Origin: CAZISM01 sp964541895
GTDB lineage: Bacteria; Zhuqueibacterota; Zhuqueibacteria; Residuimicrobiales; Residuimicrobiaceae
DNA: 64,000 bases
Direction of reading: 5' to 3'
Assembly (NCBI GenBank): GCA_964541895.1
Contig: CAZISM010000004.1
Location: 1 to 64,000, forward strand
The position numbers and the translations under genes were made by a program. The notes beneath the pieces were generated by a model. That model saw only the letters and a list, made by a program, of their open reading frames with translations, ran no database searches and was not told where the DNA came from. Positions 8,667 through 16,926 of this stretch are shown in pieces (within the stretch, counting starts at the first letter, position 1; each line of letters opens with the position of its first letter).

Positions 8667-10859
8667 TCAGCGCAGCAGAACCAGCTGGATCTCTCCCGAC
8701 CAGTTGTCAGACACCAGCTGGCAGAAATAGGTGCCACTGGGCTTTCCCAGGGCATTCCACTGAACGGAGTGTGAGCCGGCTCCCAGGTGGCGCGCCAGCA
8801 GCACCGTGACTTCACGTCCCCGCGCATCATAGATTTTCAACACGACTCGGCCCGGCCGCGGCAGCCTGAAATCGATCCGGGTGGCCGCATTGAAGGGATT
8901 GGGATAGTTCTGCACCAGGCTGAAATCCTCCGGCGCAGAGAGCGGCTGCCCGGTGACGGAGGTCGAGCTGACCACTCTGGCGATTTCGGCGGCCGCAGCC
9001 AGCATGATCTGCGCTCCTTTATGGATCAGACCCGGTGATAATTTATCAATCAAATCCATCGTTTTATGATAGTACGGATCCAACCCGCCCCAAATTTCTT
9101 CTGCGCTGCCTTCGGCAAAATTGAGAGCGTCATAGCCGGCCGAGGCAAAGGGCCCGTAATCGCTGGCGCCCGAAGAATCAACCACTGCATCCAGGGTTGC
9201 GCCGATGCCATAGCGGGTATTGTAGACCATCACCGAATCGATCAAGGGGCTGCGGGTGAGATAACTTCCGACAGTCAACCGCGCAGGATTGCCGGTCAGC
9301 GGGTAGCCGATCATATCGGCATTGACGGCTGCCCGAATTCCGCGTTTTTCCGCGCGGGCTTGTTGGACATAATGGGTGCTGCCCAGCATGCCCAGCTCTT
9401 CACCTGAAACAAGGAGAAACTTGAGGGTGGCGCCGAATTCAAAATCCCGGCAAAGTCTTGCGGCCTCGAGCACAGCGCTGGTTCCGGAGGCGTTGTCATT
9501 GGCGCCCGGGGCGGAGGTATTGAGTTCATCGCTGTACGAATCATAATGCGCCATCATCACCACTTCCTGTTCCGGGGCCATAACCCCTTTCCGGGCAGCC
9601 CAGATATTGCGCAAGACGTGGATCAGATTGTCCGGCAGCCGTTCCGTGCAGGAAGTCCAGTTTGCTCCGTCGGTCTTTATAAGCAAAACGCCGCGGGAAC
9701 CACAGGCTACCCACGATCCGTCCTGCGTCCTGTCGATCCGGTACAGGAAGGGCCCCCAGCCCAGGTTGATAAGCGAGAACTCTTCCTCCCACCTCCTGCC
9801 GCCATCGCTGGTTGTCAGAATCTGCCCACTGAGCGTCACGAGATACCCGTGCAGGCGATCGGACATCTTGAGGTCGCGGGGCAGGGTACTCGCCGGCAGG
9901 TTCGTATCAAGCACTTTCCACACAGCTCCGCCATCAATGGTGTGGATGATCAAGCCTGTTTCACCCGCTGCCCACCCCTCTGCGGGAGAGACAAAAGAAA
10001 CGGCATTTAAGCGGTACGATGAATTCCTCAGGCGGGAGACCCAGCTCTTGCCGCGATCATTCGAGAAATAGAGAGCGCCGTAGTAGCTGCAGAGCCAGAG
10101 ATGATCGTCATCATAGACATGCAGGTGCCAGAAGGCATCGGTGGTATTCAGCGTGATTTTTTGCCAATCCTCACTGTTATTTCCCTTGCGATAGAGCGCA
10201 CCTTTTTCACCGCAGACGAGCACGACTCCGCTCGATAAAAAGGCGATATCCCAGAATTTGGGCTTGCCTTCCATTTCTGTTTTTTGCCAGGAATTGCCGC
10301 CGTCCCTTGTTCTGTACAGGTTGCCCCAGTAGCTGCAGGCCCAGCCCTCGGTGCTCGTCAGAAAATCCAGTCCATAAAGCGGTTCTTTATCCGGAAGCGT
10401 GAGAAGTAACTGCCAAGTGGCGCCGCGGTCCGTGCTGCGAATGACGTGGCCTTTCAAGGAGACCGCCCAGATCGAGTCGGATCCTGCATGCGCAAGCTCA
10501 TACAGGTCCGTCAATCCAACTGCATACCAGTCTGATCCGGCTTCGTACCCCAGGGTTCGCAGCCGATCGAGCAGGTACTCTGCAGCCTGGTCCCGCTGGG
10601 GGGTAAATTCATAGCGGGTGCCAAAATCCTGCAAATCCTGAATGGTCCGCAGCATCGAGTCGCTCGACACGTTGTTTACAATATTCCGGATAAAAGGCGA
10701 CGAATCAAATGCAGGCGGTAACACCGCCCGGAGGTTTGGCCGGGCCGCAACCGGCACAGCTTGCCAGGTTCCAGAAGGACGCGGCGGCTGGGCGAAGACG
10801 GACAGGCTGACCAGGAAATCGAGGAGAATGAGAATGAAACGTTTCGGCGTGCAGTGCAT
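8667..10859 (-). CDS. exported M28-family metallopeptidase with inserted beta-propeller and Por/FlgD-type C-terminal tail
   Basis: Zinc aminopeptidase-like protein, 730 aa, with a signal peptide (FILILLDFLVSLSVFAQ). The N-terminal M28 flank (FGTRYEFTPQRDQAAEYLL) is followed by about 300 residues of Ycf48/BNR-like repeats (DRGATWQ, DGGNSWQ, DRGKSWV, DGGAVWK, DGGRRWE). Then comes the catalytic part with MAHYDSYSD, GANDNASGTS, SGEELGMLGS, NADMIGY and YYHKTMD, supplying the usual two-zinc ligands and the catalytic Glu. The last 85 residues (NYPNPFNAATRIDF onward) match C-terminal secretion/FlgD-like domains of FCB bacteria. I use ATG 10859 (GGGGGC upstream) rather than a TTG at 10883. A copy of repeat A lies about 90 bp upstream. 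Confidence 0.85.
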   Translation of the reverse strand: MHCTPKRFILILLDFLVSLSVFAQPPRPSGTWQAVPVAARPNLRAVLPPAFDSSPFIRNIVNNVSSDSMLRTIQDLQDFGTRYEFTPQRDQAAEYLLDRLRTLGYEAGSDWYAVGLTDLYELAHAGSDSIWAVSLKGHVIRSTDRGATWQLLLTLPDKEPLYGLDFLTSTEGWACSYWGNLYRTRDGGNSWQKTEMEGKPKFWDIAFLSSGVVLVCGEKGALYRKGNNSEDWQKITLNTTDAFWHLHVYDDDHLWLCSYYGALYFSNDRGKSWVSRLRNSSYRLNAVSFVSPAEGWAAGETGLIIHTIDGGAVWKVLDTNLPASTLPRDLKMSDRLHGYLVTLSGQILTTSDGGRRWEEEFSLINLGWGPFLYRIDRTQDGSWVACGSRGVLLIKTDGANWTSCTERLPDNLIHVLRNIWAARKGVMAPEQEVVMMAHYDSYSDELNTSAPGANDNASGTSAVLEAARLCRDFEFGATLKFLLVSGEELGMLGSTHYVQQARAEKRGIRAAVNADMIGYPLTGNPARLTVGSYLTRSPLIDSVMVYNTRYGIGATLDAVVDSSGASDYGPFASAGYDALNFAEGSAEEIWGGLDPYYHKTMDLIDKLSPGLIHKGAQIMLAAAAEIARVVSSTSVTGQPLSAPEDFSLVQNYPNPFNAATRIDFRLPRPGRVVLKIYDARGREVTVLLARHLGAGSHSVQWNALGKPSGTYFCQLVSDNWSGEIQLVLLR

Positions 10860-10946
10860 AATGCCCCCATCTTTTAGCTGCAATTTAAACCAACGGCCGA
10901 ACTGACCCGGATGCTGACATGGCTGATTGGAAGCCGATAGCTGACA

Positions 10947-11168
10947 GGAAATTTAATTTTGCCGGGATTCTAAAATAAGGAGGATATCTTCATCTGGTAA
11001 GCGCCTGATACCCCTTTTTACCCATTTAAAGAGCGACAAGCCATATACGGTATCCTCATCGCTTCTTACTTGCAGCTAAATTAGCCAATCAGAATCTGGA
11101 AATCAAGCAAAATTGCCAAAATGCCTGCAACCAGGCGATATCGCTAAAGGGTCAACTTACTCAGAAAT
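10947..11168 (-). repeat. dispersed repeat A, copy 1 (upstream of the M28 peptidase)
   Basis: The core at 10947-11092 runs, on the plus strand, from GGAAATTTAATTTTGCCGGG to CTAAATTAGCCAATCAG. An extension shared with copy 4 (CCAGGCGATATCGC, GGTCAACTTACTCAGAAAT) reaches 11168. The element reads in the minus sense toward the peptidase start. Confidence 0.78.
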
Positions 11169-11188
11169 CAAGAGTTGTGAAAGCCAAG

Positions 11189-11318
11189 ATCGCCCAACCA
11201 ACGACTGGTGCAGAGGGCCGCTGGTTCGGAGCGTTCTGGACAATCGGGAAGAAGGCATCAGGCTGTAAGCCGCGCCAAAATCCTCGAGTTTTCCGCGGCC
11301 ACTGCCATGCCGCGCGTT
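11189..11318 (+). repeat. dispersed repeat B, copy 2 (3' part)
   Basis: Shares GATCGCCCAACCAACG, GGCCGCTGGTTCGGAGCGTT, CCAAAATCCTCGAGTTTTCC and GCGGCCACTG with the other B copies. It lacks the ACAAATGACTTG half. It follows repeat A copy 1 directly. The 11319-11833 stretch beyond it holds no gene I can support. Confidence 0.75.
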
Positions 11319-11833
11319 AGGCGTAATCATCCCAAAAACAGGAACACGACCATGAGAATGCTGCCAGTAATTGGAAATTTTTTTATCCTCGAGTTATGCA
11401 TTGCCCAGAATGATCAATATAATTCTTTGTTTCAATGCAGCGATGCTGAATTGCAAACTATTGCTGAGAAAGGGATGCCCGCCCAATATGGGCCGGACGC
11501 TGAGCAACTTGAGCCTTTATACAGAGGGTGCTCAGCACATCACAGGGCATGTCCGAGGATAGGTCGCAGTCCATCGCCACAGCGCTCTGGGAGTACCATG
11601 CAAGAAATGCCGGACAAATAGCTTTCGGCCGAACATGGCTTGTAGGTCGAAAAGAATCTGGGACATGGTACATTAAGTTACACAGGACCGTTGTCTGATT
11701 TGTTGAACGCCTGCGCCTGGCCCTGCGCTCAACTCGAACGCTGCCGCCACGACTGACCGTCACCTTTGATCTTTATGATTTCACTTCTGCAATAAAATAT
11801 TTTGCAGCGAAAATTTGATACAGGATTGTAAAA

Positions 11834-12335
11834 TTAGCTGCTGAGGTAAGGTACGTGAATATCCCTAACTTTAAAGATTTCCGCCGAATCGTCGAGGATA
11901 TAAATCATATAGCTGCCCCCACCCGGATTGACCCGAATAACGATATGGCCTTGTCGGATTTTTTATCGCTCAGGCGCACATTTCCCATATGGTCGTCATG
12001 AAAATGCGTCAGGAGCATGTAATCCAGTTTTTCTCTGAAAACGGGTGCATCATGCAACGTATAGAACGGGATATCCATTCCCCGGAACTTTTACTGCCAT
12101 CAGGCTTGAAATTGCGTTTATCTGTGCCCGTTTCGCCGGCGTCGATCATCATCGTGGTCCCATCGGGCAGGATGGCACATACACACTCCCCCCTGCCTGT
12201 GCTGATGTGGTGGATGTCCAGACAGCCAGCTGTCCAATCCGGATACATGCCGCCTGCTTCCCCCTGTGCGCTTGCTACGGCTGCAAAACAGGCCCATAGC
12301 GTAACTGTCAAAAACGAAAGCTTTCCTGATTTCAT
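11834..12335 (-). pseudogene. metallo-beta-lactamase-fold hydrolase, frameshifted and internally deleted
   Basis: The N-terminal part (signal MKSGKLSFLTVTLWACFAA, then GECVCAILPDGTTMMIDAGE) is intact to about 12045. A frame change is then needed to continue into LDYMLLTHFHDDHMGNVRL, which contains the HxHxDH zinc motif. Soon after, the reading jumps to a clear C-terminus (VNPGGGSYMIYILDDSAEIF to VPYLSS, stop at 11834) in another frame. A normal member is several hundred residues long, so the middle is missing. ComEC-like exported MBL proteins of Bacteroidota have this layout. Nonfunctional as it stands. Confidence 0.68.
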
Positions 12336-12434
12336 ATACTACAATGTGTTTATTGCGGCCGTATGGAACTCACGATGAATTTCCATTTCCTTTTGTGATT
12401 TTTAAAGAAATACTCGTTTCATATCCGACGCCAT

Positions 12435-14228
12435 TTAATATCTGAGACTTACCTTCCACCCTCTGCTCTCCGCGATGCTTCGATCGCACTCTTTTTCCCC
12501 GGGGTTGCCCCCTATGAATATTTTTCCCGCAGCGCCCCTGCAAAAGGTGGCAAACAACGCATTCAATTCCCCGGCGGCCATTCGATTGTCGGAGCAAACC
12601 GCATAGTTCAGTTCCATATTTTTGCTAAAGTCCAAGGTGGTCAATCGATTTTCGTAGCAATCCATCCGTTTCAGTTCGGTATTCATACCAAGATCCAAAT
12701 GGGTCAGTTGGTTTTGGGAGCAATTCAACCTTACCAGAGCGGTATTTTTGCCGAGATCCAATCTCGTCAAACTGTTGTAGTAACAATACAGCTCCGTCAG
12801 TTGGGTGTTTTGCTCAAGGTTCAAATGGGTCAATTGGTTGCCGTTGCACCACAACACCTGCAGCGCGCAATTTTTGCTTACATCCAGATGGCTTTGCTGA
12901 TTATCGCTGCAATCCAGACAGGTCAATTCAGGGTTTTTGCTTACATCCAGATAGGTCAAGGTACTGCCCTTACAGTCCAGCGCTGTTATGTTTTCACCAT
13001 ATACGGCGATGGCATGGGAAGAGGTACCTGGGTACGCATGATTAACTTTGACACCATCGTCTTTGCTCAATGTCACGACCTCTCTCTCTGATCCATCTCC
13101 CCAATCTATCGTTGCCATGCCACTTCCGGATAAACTAAAAGCAATGCGGCCACCGGTCTGCGTGGTCATATTGATCTTGCCGGGAATCTCCCTTTTTTCT
13201 ACAAACGAATTGGGATAGGTTACAAAAAACATCCGTTCTTTGCTGCGAGCAGGAGCCCATATATCCAGATCGCGACTGTTGTCGTATAGTTTCAAAATCC
13301 ACGAATCGAATTTGCGCTGTCCTTCATACAATTCAATAATCCGTGCTCCGGCTCCGCGCTCTCCATAAACCTGGCGCCCGCTCGTCTGTCCGAATGCCAG
13401 ACAGATATCATGTAAGCAACCGATGCAATTATTGTTGTGAGAATGTCCTACAAATACGCCCATGACGTCTTTACAATCCTGCATCGCGGCATACAAGTTT
13501 GAACGACTATGGGGTGAAGAATGGTAAACCTCGGATTGAAATCCAAAAGTGGTACTTTTCCCGGCCACTTTGTTATACTCTGGAAACGGGATATGGAAGA
13601 ACGCCAGCGCCGGAAGCGGTGTTCCGCCGTTTTGCCTGGTAAAGGCCGCGCTCTGATTTGTGTACCATTGTATCTGACTGTCATCAATCCACTCGTATAC
13701 TCCGGAATGATTTTCGGGTGGACGATTTGTCTGCGAAACATCTACAACATAACATAAAGCTGCCGTTTCATCCGAACCGGAGGATTGTATAGCAAGCACG
13801 TAATTCCCTGTTCCGGCTATTTCTTTAGGCCCGCTCACGGTCAGGTTATAAGGCAGCCCTTCAATGGCATCCATGGTCTGCTGCTTGCTAAGCTCGTACT
13901 CTGCATCATGATTTCCAAACATGGCCGCCCATGGGGTTTTTGCGTCAATCATAACCTGAGCAACTTTCAACCAGGCCTTTTTTCGATTATCTGAACCGAC
14001 AATGTCGCCGGTAAGCATCACCAAATCCGGTTTTTCCCGTCCAATAACGGCTTTCATCATAACCAGTACGCTATCCGAACGATAAGAGTCGTACTGCAAA
14101 TGAATATCCGTAAACTGGACAATTTTAAACCTGGACTGCGAATTGAATTTCAACAGGGGCTTTTCTTGTCCGTTGACAACGAAAAACCAAAAGACGATGA
14201 GACTGAATGCAGCAAATAGCTTTTTCAT
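12435..14228 (-). CDS. exported calcineurin-like metallophosphoesterase with C-terminal leucine-rich repeats
   Basis: 597 aa with a signal peptide (LFAAFSLIVFWFFVVNGQ). The phosphoesterase domain carries the full metal set: FTDIHLQ, LTGDIVGSDN, MFGNHDAE, FFHIPFPEY and GHSHNNNC (residues about 40-270). It resembles purple-acid-phosphatase-like/Dcr2-type enzymes, and the substrate is unknown. Next come a linker with a PKD-like WGDGSE strand and then about seven repeats of roughly 21 residues of the type LTHLDLSKN...L..LDCSxNQ, ending GWKVSLRY. I use ATG 14228 rather than the in-frame ATG 18 bases upstream. The LRR tail may bind a cell-surface or polysaccharide partner. Confidence 0.82.
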   Translation of the reverse strand: MKKLFAAFSLIVFWFFVVNGQEKPLLKFNSQSRFKIVQFTDIHLQYDSYRSDSVLVMMKAVIGREKPDLVMLTGDIVGSDNRKKAWLKVAQVMIDAKTPWAAMFGNHDAEYELSKQQTMDAIEGLPYNLTVSGPKEIAGTGNYVLAIQSSGSDETAALCYVVDVSQTNRPPENHSGVYEWIDDSQIQWYTNQSAAFTRQNGGTPLPALAFFHIPFPEYNKVAGKSTTFGFQSEVYHSSPHSRSNLYAAMQDCKDVMGVFVGHSHNNNCIGCLHDICLAFGQTSGRQVYGERGAGARIIELYEGQRKFDSWILKLYDNSRDLDIWAPARSKERMFFVTYPNSFVEKREIPGKINMTTQTGGRIAFSLSGSGMATIDWGDGSEREVVTLSKDDGVKVNHAYPGTSSHAIAVYGENITALDCKGSTLTYLDVSKNPELTCLDCSDNQQSHLDVSKNCALQVLWCNGNQLTHLNLEQNTQLTELYCYYNSLTRLDLGKNTALVRLNCSQNQLTHLDLGMNTELKRMDCYENRLTTLDFSKNMELNYAVCSDNRMAAGELNALFATFCRGAAGKIFIGGNPGEKECDRSIAESRGWKVSLRY

Positions 14229-14326
14229 TTTGCTCGTTTTTCCCAAGTTTAGCGGATAATAATATTCAAGTGTGAGGGCCCGAATTCAAAAAATCGATCA
14301 TTTCAGTTTTCACATTCTCTGACAGG

Positions 14327-15232
14327 TTAATATGAAATTCGGGAACGGTTGTTTAGTAGCCCTCTGTTGTAATTTTTTATCTCCGGATTTTTCTCAATCG
14401 CATCCAGGGTGGCTTTGACAACAATGTCAAGCACGTCCGGGTTGGTCATACGCAACTGTGGCCCACCGCCCTCGAGATCTAATACTCGCCGCCCATTTAC
14501 CAAAGCATAATATTCCGGATGCTCTTTACCGTACATAGCCGGCGGAACAAGATAAGCGACATTATGGCCCACCAGTTTATAACCGGTAATTCCACCGAAT
14601 TTTTCCGGACCGCTAACCGTATTGGTGCGCAATTGGGCCGCAAAAGCCGGATGGCGATTGGTTTCACCATAATAGGACCAGCGGAATGAGAAGGGAGGAT
14701 TATAGCGATGGCTCCGCCGTTTTATTCTAAAGTCCTTATCCTTTCCGGTCACTGGATAAAAAGTATGATCGGCGGTCAGGTAACGCACACCGCAATATTT
14801 CTCAAAAAACTCATAAACGCCATAGAGGGTACCGCGCGGAGGTCCGCCATAAATTGCGATCTTGTCCATCGCAATTTCAATTTTAAATTCTTCATCATTC
14901 ATTGTAGCAGTATCCACGGCGGTAGCGGCCGCATCAGGGCCGATAAAAATGATATTGCCGGTTTGCGTCCCGACACGATCGAGCGCGAGTTCTTTTCCGG
15001 TTAACTCCTGGAAAAGTCTGATACATTCCATCGCCGCATACAATTCGGATTCGGTTGCCCCGGTACTGCAAAAAACTCGCTCAAAAGTTGACAAGGTCGG
15101 ACCATCTGTTGGTAAAGCATCCCATTCTTTTTCTGAAATTTGAGACTTTTTTGGTGAACATTGTATAAATAAGCTGCCTGATAGAACAAGGAACAAACCT
15201 GTCAGGATTATATTCGACAATAATTTTTTCAT
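14327..15232 (-). pseudogene. DUF4838-type exported lipoprotein, 3'-truncated
   Basis: 301 aa with a lipoprotein signal (LSGSLFIQCSPKK, Cys about 26). The N-terminal alpha-glucuronidase-like half-domain contains NIIFIGPDAA, IAIYGGPPRGTLYGVYEFFE and CGVRYLTADHTFYPV. It is followed by the beginning of DUF4838 (NPPFSFRWSYYGETN, EHPEYYALVNGRR, QLRMTNPDVLDIVVKATLDA). Family members are usually more than twice as long. Here the protein stops right after IEKNPEIKNYNRG with a short unrelated-looking tail. The start has GGAG spaced 7 bases. Repeat A copy 2 lies about 50 bp upstream. Function of the family is unknown, probably linked to polysaccharides. Confidence 0.65.
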
Positions 15233-15280
15233 CTCAGGCTCCGTTTAAAAATAAGGAACGTCAGCTAATCCATAAAAAAA

Positions 15281-15417
15281 GGAATTCTGATTTTGCTGGG
15301 GGTTATAAAACTAGAGGAAAGCAACCTCTGGCAAGCTTTGAGTGCCCTGTTTTCAGAGCGCTAACCATTATCTGGCCCCCTCACCGCTTCTTCCCTGTCG
15401 GAAAATTAGCCAATCAG
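15281..15417 (-). repeat. dispersed repeat A, copy 2
   Basis: Plus-strand boundaries GGAATTCTGATTTTGCTGGG and GAAAATTAGCCAATCAG. It is directly upstream of the DUF4838 gene and in the same sense as the other copies relative to the gene. It fuses with the 5' piece of a DUF1801 gene. Confidence 0.75.
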
Positions 15418-15517
15418 AAAACTGACTGATTATTGATTCATGCAACGCCTTTATTTCACTGCGCTTTGGTTCAGGCTGGCTTTCCAAATATGAATCGATC
15501 TGTTCTTGTACGTTCAC
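15368..15517 (-). pseudogene. 5' fragment of a DUF1801 (YdhG-like) gene
   Basis: A GTG start with a perfect AGGAGG site gives VNVQEQIDSYLESQPEPKRS then EIKALHESIISQFSDWLIF. This is a typical DUF1801 N-terminus (about 35 residues). The reading then runs into repeat A and stops after 49 codons. The rest of the gene, normally about 120-140 aa, is missing. Confidence 0.6.
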
Positions 15518-15552
15518 CTTGTCCTCCTGAAAGAATTCTTATTTGGTTCCGG

Positions 15553-15696
15553 TCAGCATGGTGTGGGTAGCGGTAATGTTCGAGCCACCAGGAATATAGT
15601 AACGCGTAAATATTCAAAAGTTTTCATTCCATAGGCTCTGCGCATTGCGGTTTTGATCTTATTACTCCGGCCTTCCAGAATCGACGGATGCGCATT
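15553..15696 (-). pseudogene. transposase C-terminal fragment (ISL3/IS204-like)
   Basis: The frame reads HPSILEGRSNKIKTAMRRAY, then GMKTFEYLRVTIFLVARTLP, ending LPTPC and TGA. The EG-x-x-NKIK...R-A-YG block followed by a phenylalanine-tyrosine-rich tail is the usual C-terminus of ISL3/IS204-type transposases. The N-terminal part is absent, so this is a relic. Confidence 0.45.
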
Positions 15697-15870
15697 TTTC
15701 TACCTTGGCCCGTTCCTTTCTGGTTTTCGTATATTATTCGAGATACAGCAGCCAAGCATGATCGATTTGGGCTTGGGATCTATTACACACCAAAGAACAG
15801 GCGAGAGTTCGGAAAACCAGTCTTTGAAAAGTAACACTTATCTTTGTCGGAAAGCCGCAGATAGTATAGA

Positions 15871-15905
15871 AAAAAGGCGGGCATCCTTAATCGGCTGTCC
15901 GCCTT
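15871..15905 (-). terminator. rho-independent terminator of the cytochrome c3 gene
   Basis: The stem AAGGCGG (15874-15880, extended by three pairs with one G-U) pairs with CCGCCTT (15899-15905). On the minus strand it is followed by a T-run, 20 bp after the cytochrome stop codon. Confidence 0.75.
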
Positions 15906-15926
15906 GTTGAAACAATATTATTTCAA

Positions 15927-16385
15927 CTAGTTAGTTTTGGCTGGATGACATTTTGTGCAAGATACCGGCGCTTTATTGGTATTGTTCGCTTTGTTGGAGG
16001 CCTGATGACAGCCGCGGCAATTGCTATGCATAGCTTCGGCATGATATTTCAGCGCTTCCTTCAGCTCAAGCTTTGGCGCATCTTTGCCTTTGGGTTTTTC
16101 GCCCGGCTTGTTGTGGCATTCAATGCAGCCTTGGACTTCATCGCCGTCTTTCAGAGTAGTCCTTGGATTGCCTTTATTATCATGATGGCAGTCTCCGCAC
16201 GTGGCTTTGTATTCCGTAACATGCTTCTTGTGTGCGAATGTGGGAATGCCTTTGGTGTGGGGATATTTCGATTCCATTTTTATAACATCAGGAGCCTTTT
16301 GTCCGGCATATATACTCGCAACGATAAACAAAACAGCAATGCTTAACACGGATGCGACTAGCGTCATTTTTTTCATACGCATCAT
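15927..16385 (-). CDS. tetraheme class III cytochrome c (cytochrome c3 family)
   Basis: Periplasmic electron carrier, 152 aa with a signal peptide (VASVLSIAVLFIVASIYA). Four CxxCH heme sites are visible: CGDCH, CIECH, CRGCH and CTKCH. Additional His residues (AHKKH, KYHAEAMH) could serve as distal ligands. The size and the spacing match c3-type cytochromes, which shuttle electrons to hydrogenases, metal or sulfur reductases. No partner enzyme is nearby. The start at 16385 has GCGAGG upstream, a terminator follows the stop, and repeat A copy 3 lies 35 bp upstream. It is a monocistron. Confidence 0.9.
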   Translation of the reverse strand: MMRMKKMTLVASVLSIAVLFIVASIYAGQKAPDVIKMESKYPHTKGIPTFAHKKHVTEYKATCGDCHHDNKGNPRTTLKDGDEVQGCIECHNKPGEKPKGKDAPKLELKEALKYHAEAMHSNCRGCHQASNKANNTNKAPVSCTKCHPAKTN

Positions 16386-16419
16386 AATTGCCTCGCTTCA
16401 TTCTAGTTACTAGTTGATA

Positions 16420-16565
16420 GAAATTTTGATTTGCCGGGGTCAAAAAATTCGAGAAAATCATCCTCCGTCTAACGGCGGATACCCAGCCATTTCCCTTTTT
16501 TCAGAGCGCCAAGCCATATCCGGCATACGCATCGCTCCTAACCCGCCAGAAAATTAGCCCATCAG
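16420..16565 (-). repeat. dispersed repeat A, copy 3 (upstream of cytochrome c3)
   Basis: Plus-strand blocks GATTTGCCGGGGTCAAAAAA, AAATCATCCTC, CCCAGCCATTTCCC, TTTCAGAGCGCCAAGCCATA and AAAATTAGCCCATCAG are shared with the other A copies. It is followed directly by repeat B copy 3. Confidence 0.78.
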
Positions 16566-16600
16566 CCTCTGAAAATCAGCAAAATATTTAAAAAATATGA

Positions 16601-16818
16601 CAAACGCGTCAAGGGTCAAAATTGCCGGTGCGTTTACAAATGATTTGCTCTCGAATCCGCAAAAAGCTATATTTAAGCAAAGTGGTGAGATTGCTCAACC
16701 ACCGGTTGGTACAGATGGCCGCTGGTTGGGAGCGTTCTGGGCATAAAGGTGGAAGGATTCAAGCCGTATGCCGTGCCAAAATCCTCGAGTTTTCCGCGGC
16801 CACCGTACAGCCGCACGC
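16601..16818 (+). repeat. dispersed repeat B, copy 3
   Basis: Shares AACGCGTCAAGGGTC, GTGCGTTTACAAATGA, CTCGAATCCGCAAAAAGCTA, GGTGAGATTGCTCAACCACC, GGCCGCTGGTTGGGAGCGTT and CTCGAGTTTTCCGCGGCCAC with copies 1, 2 and 4. The A then B order equals that at 10.9 and 30.9 kb. The remaining bases to 16926 hold no gene. Confidence 0.8.
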
Positions 16819-16926
16819 TTGGGAGGATTGGTGTGACAAATGCTTTCTAATGAATGTCGGGAGTGGATTTCGTGCAACATGGCTTCATGGTAGGTCGCGA
16901 AAGGCGACCACACAAAGCCGTACTTA

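Noticed and set aside
11312..11318. GTTAGGC at the end of repeat B copy 2 as an integron attC core
   Set aside because: The matching core and the inverted partner are missing in all other B copies, and there is no IntI-type integrase nearby.
11208..11621. 137-codon frame over repeat B copy 2
   Set aside because: The frame is not conserved in the other B copies.
15653..15910. 85-codon plus-strand frame between repeat A copy 2 and the cytochrome
   Set aside because: It overlaps a transposase relic and a terminator on the other strand and shows no start signal or homology.
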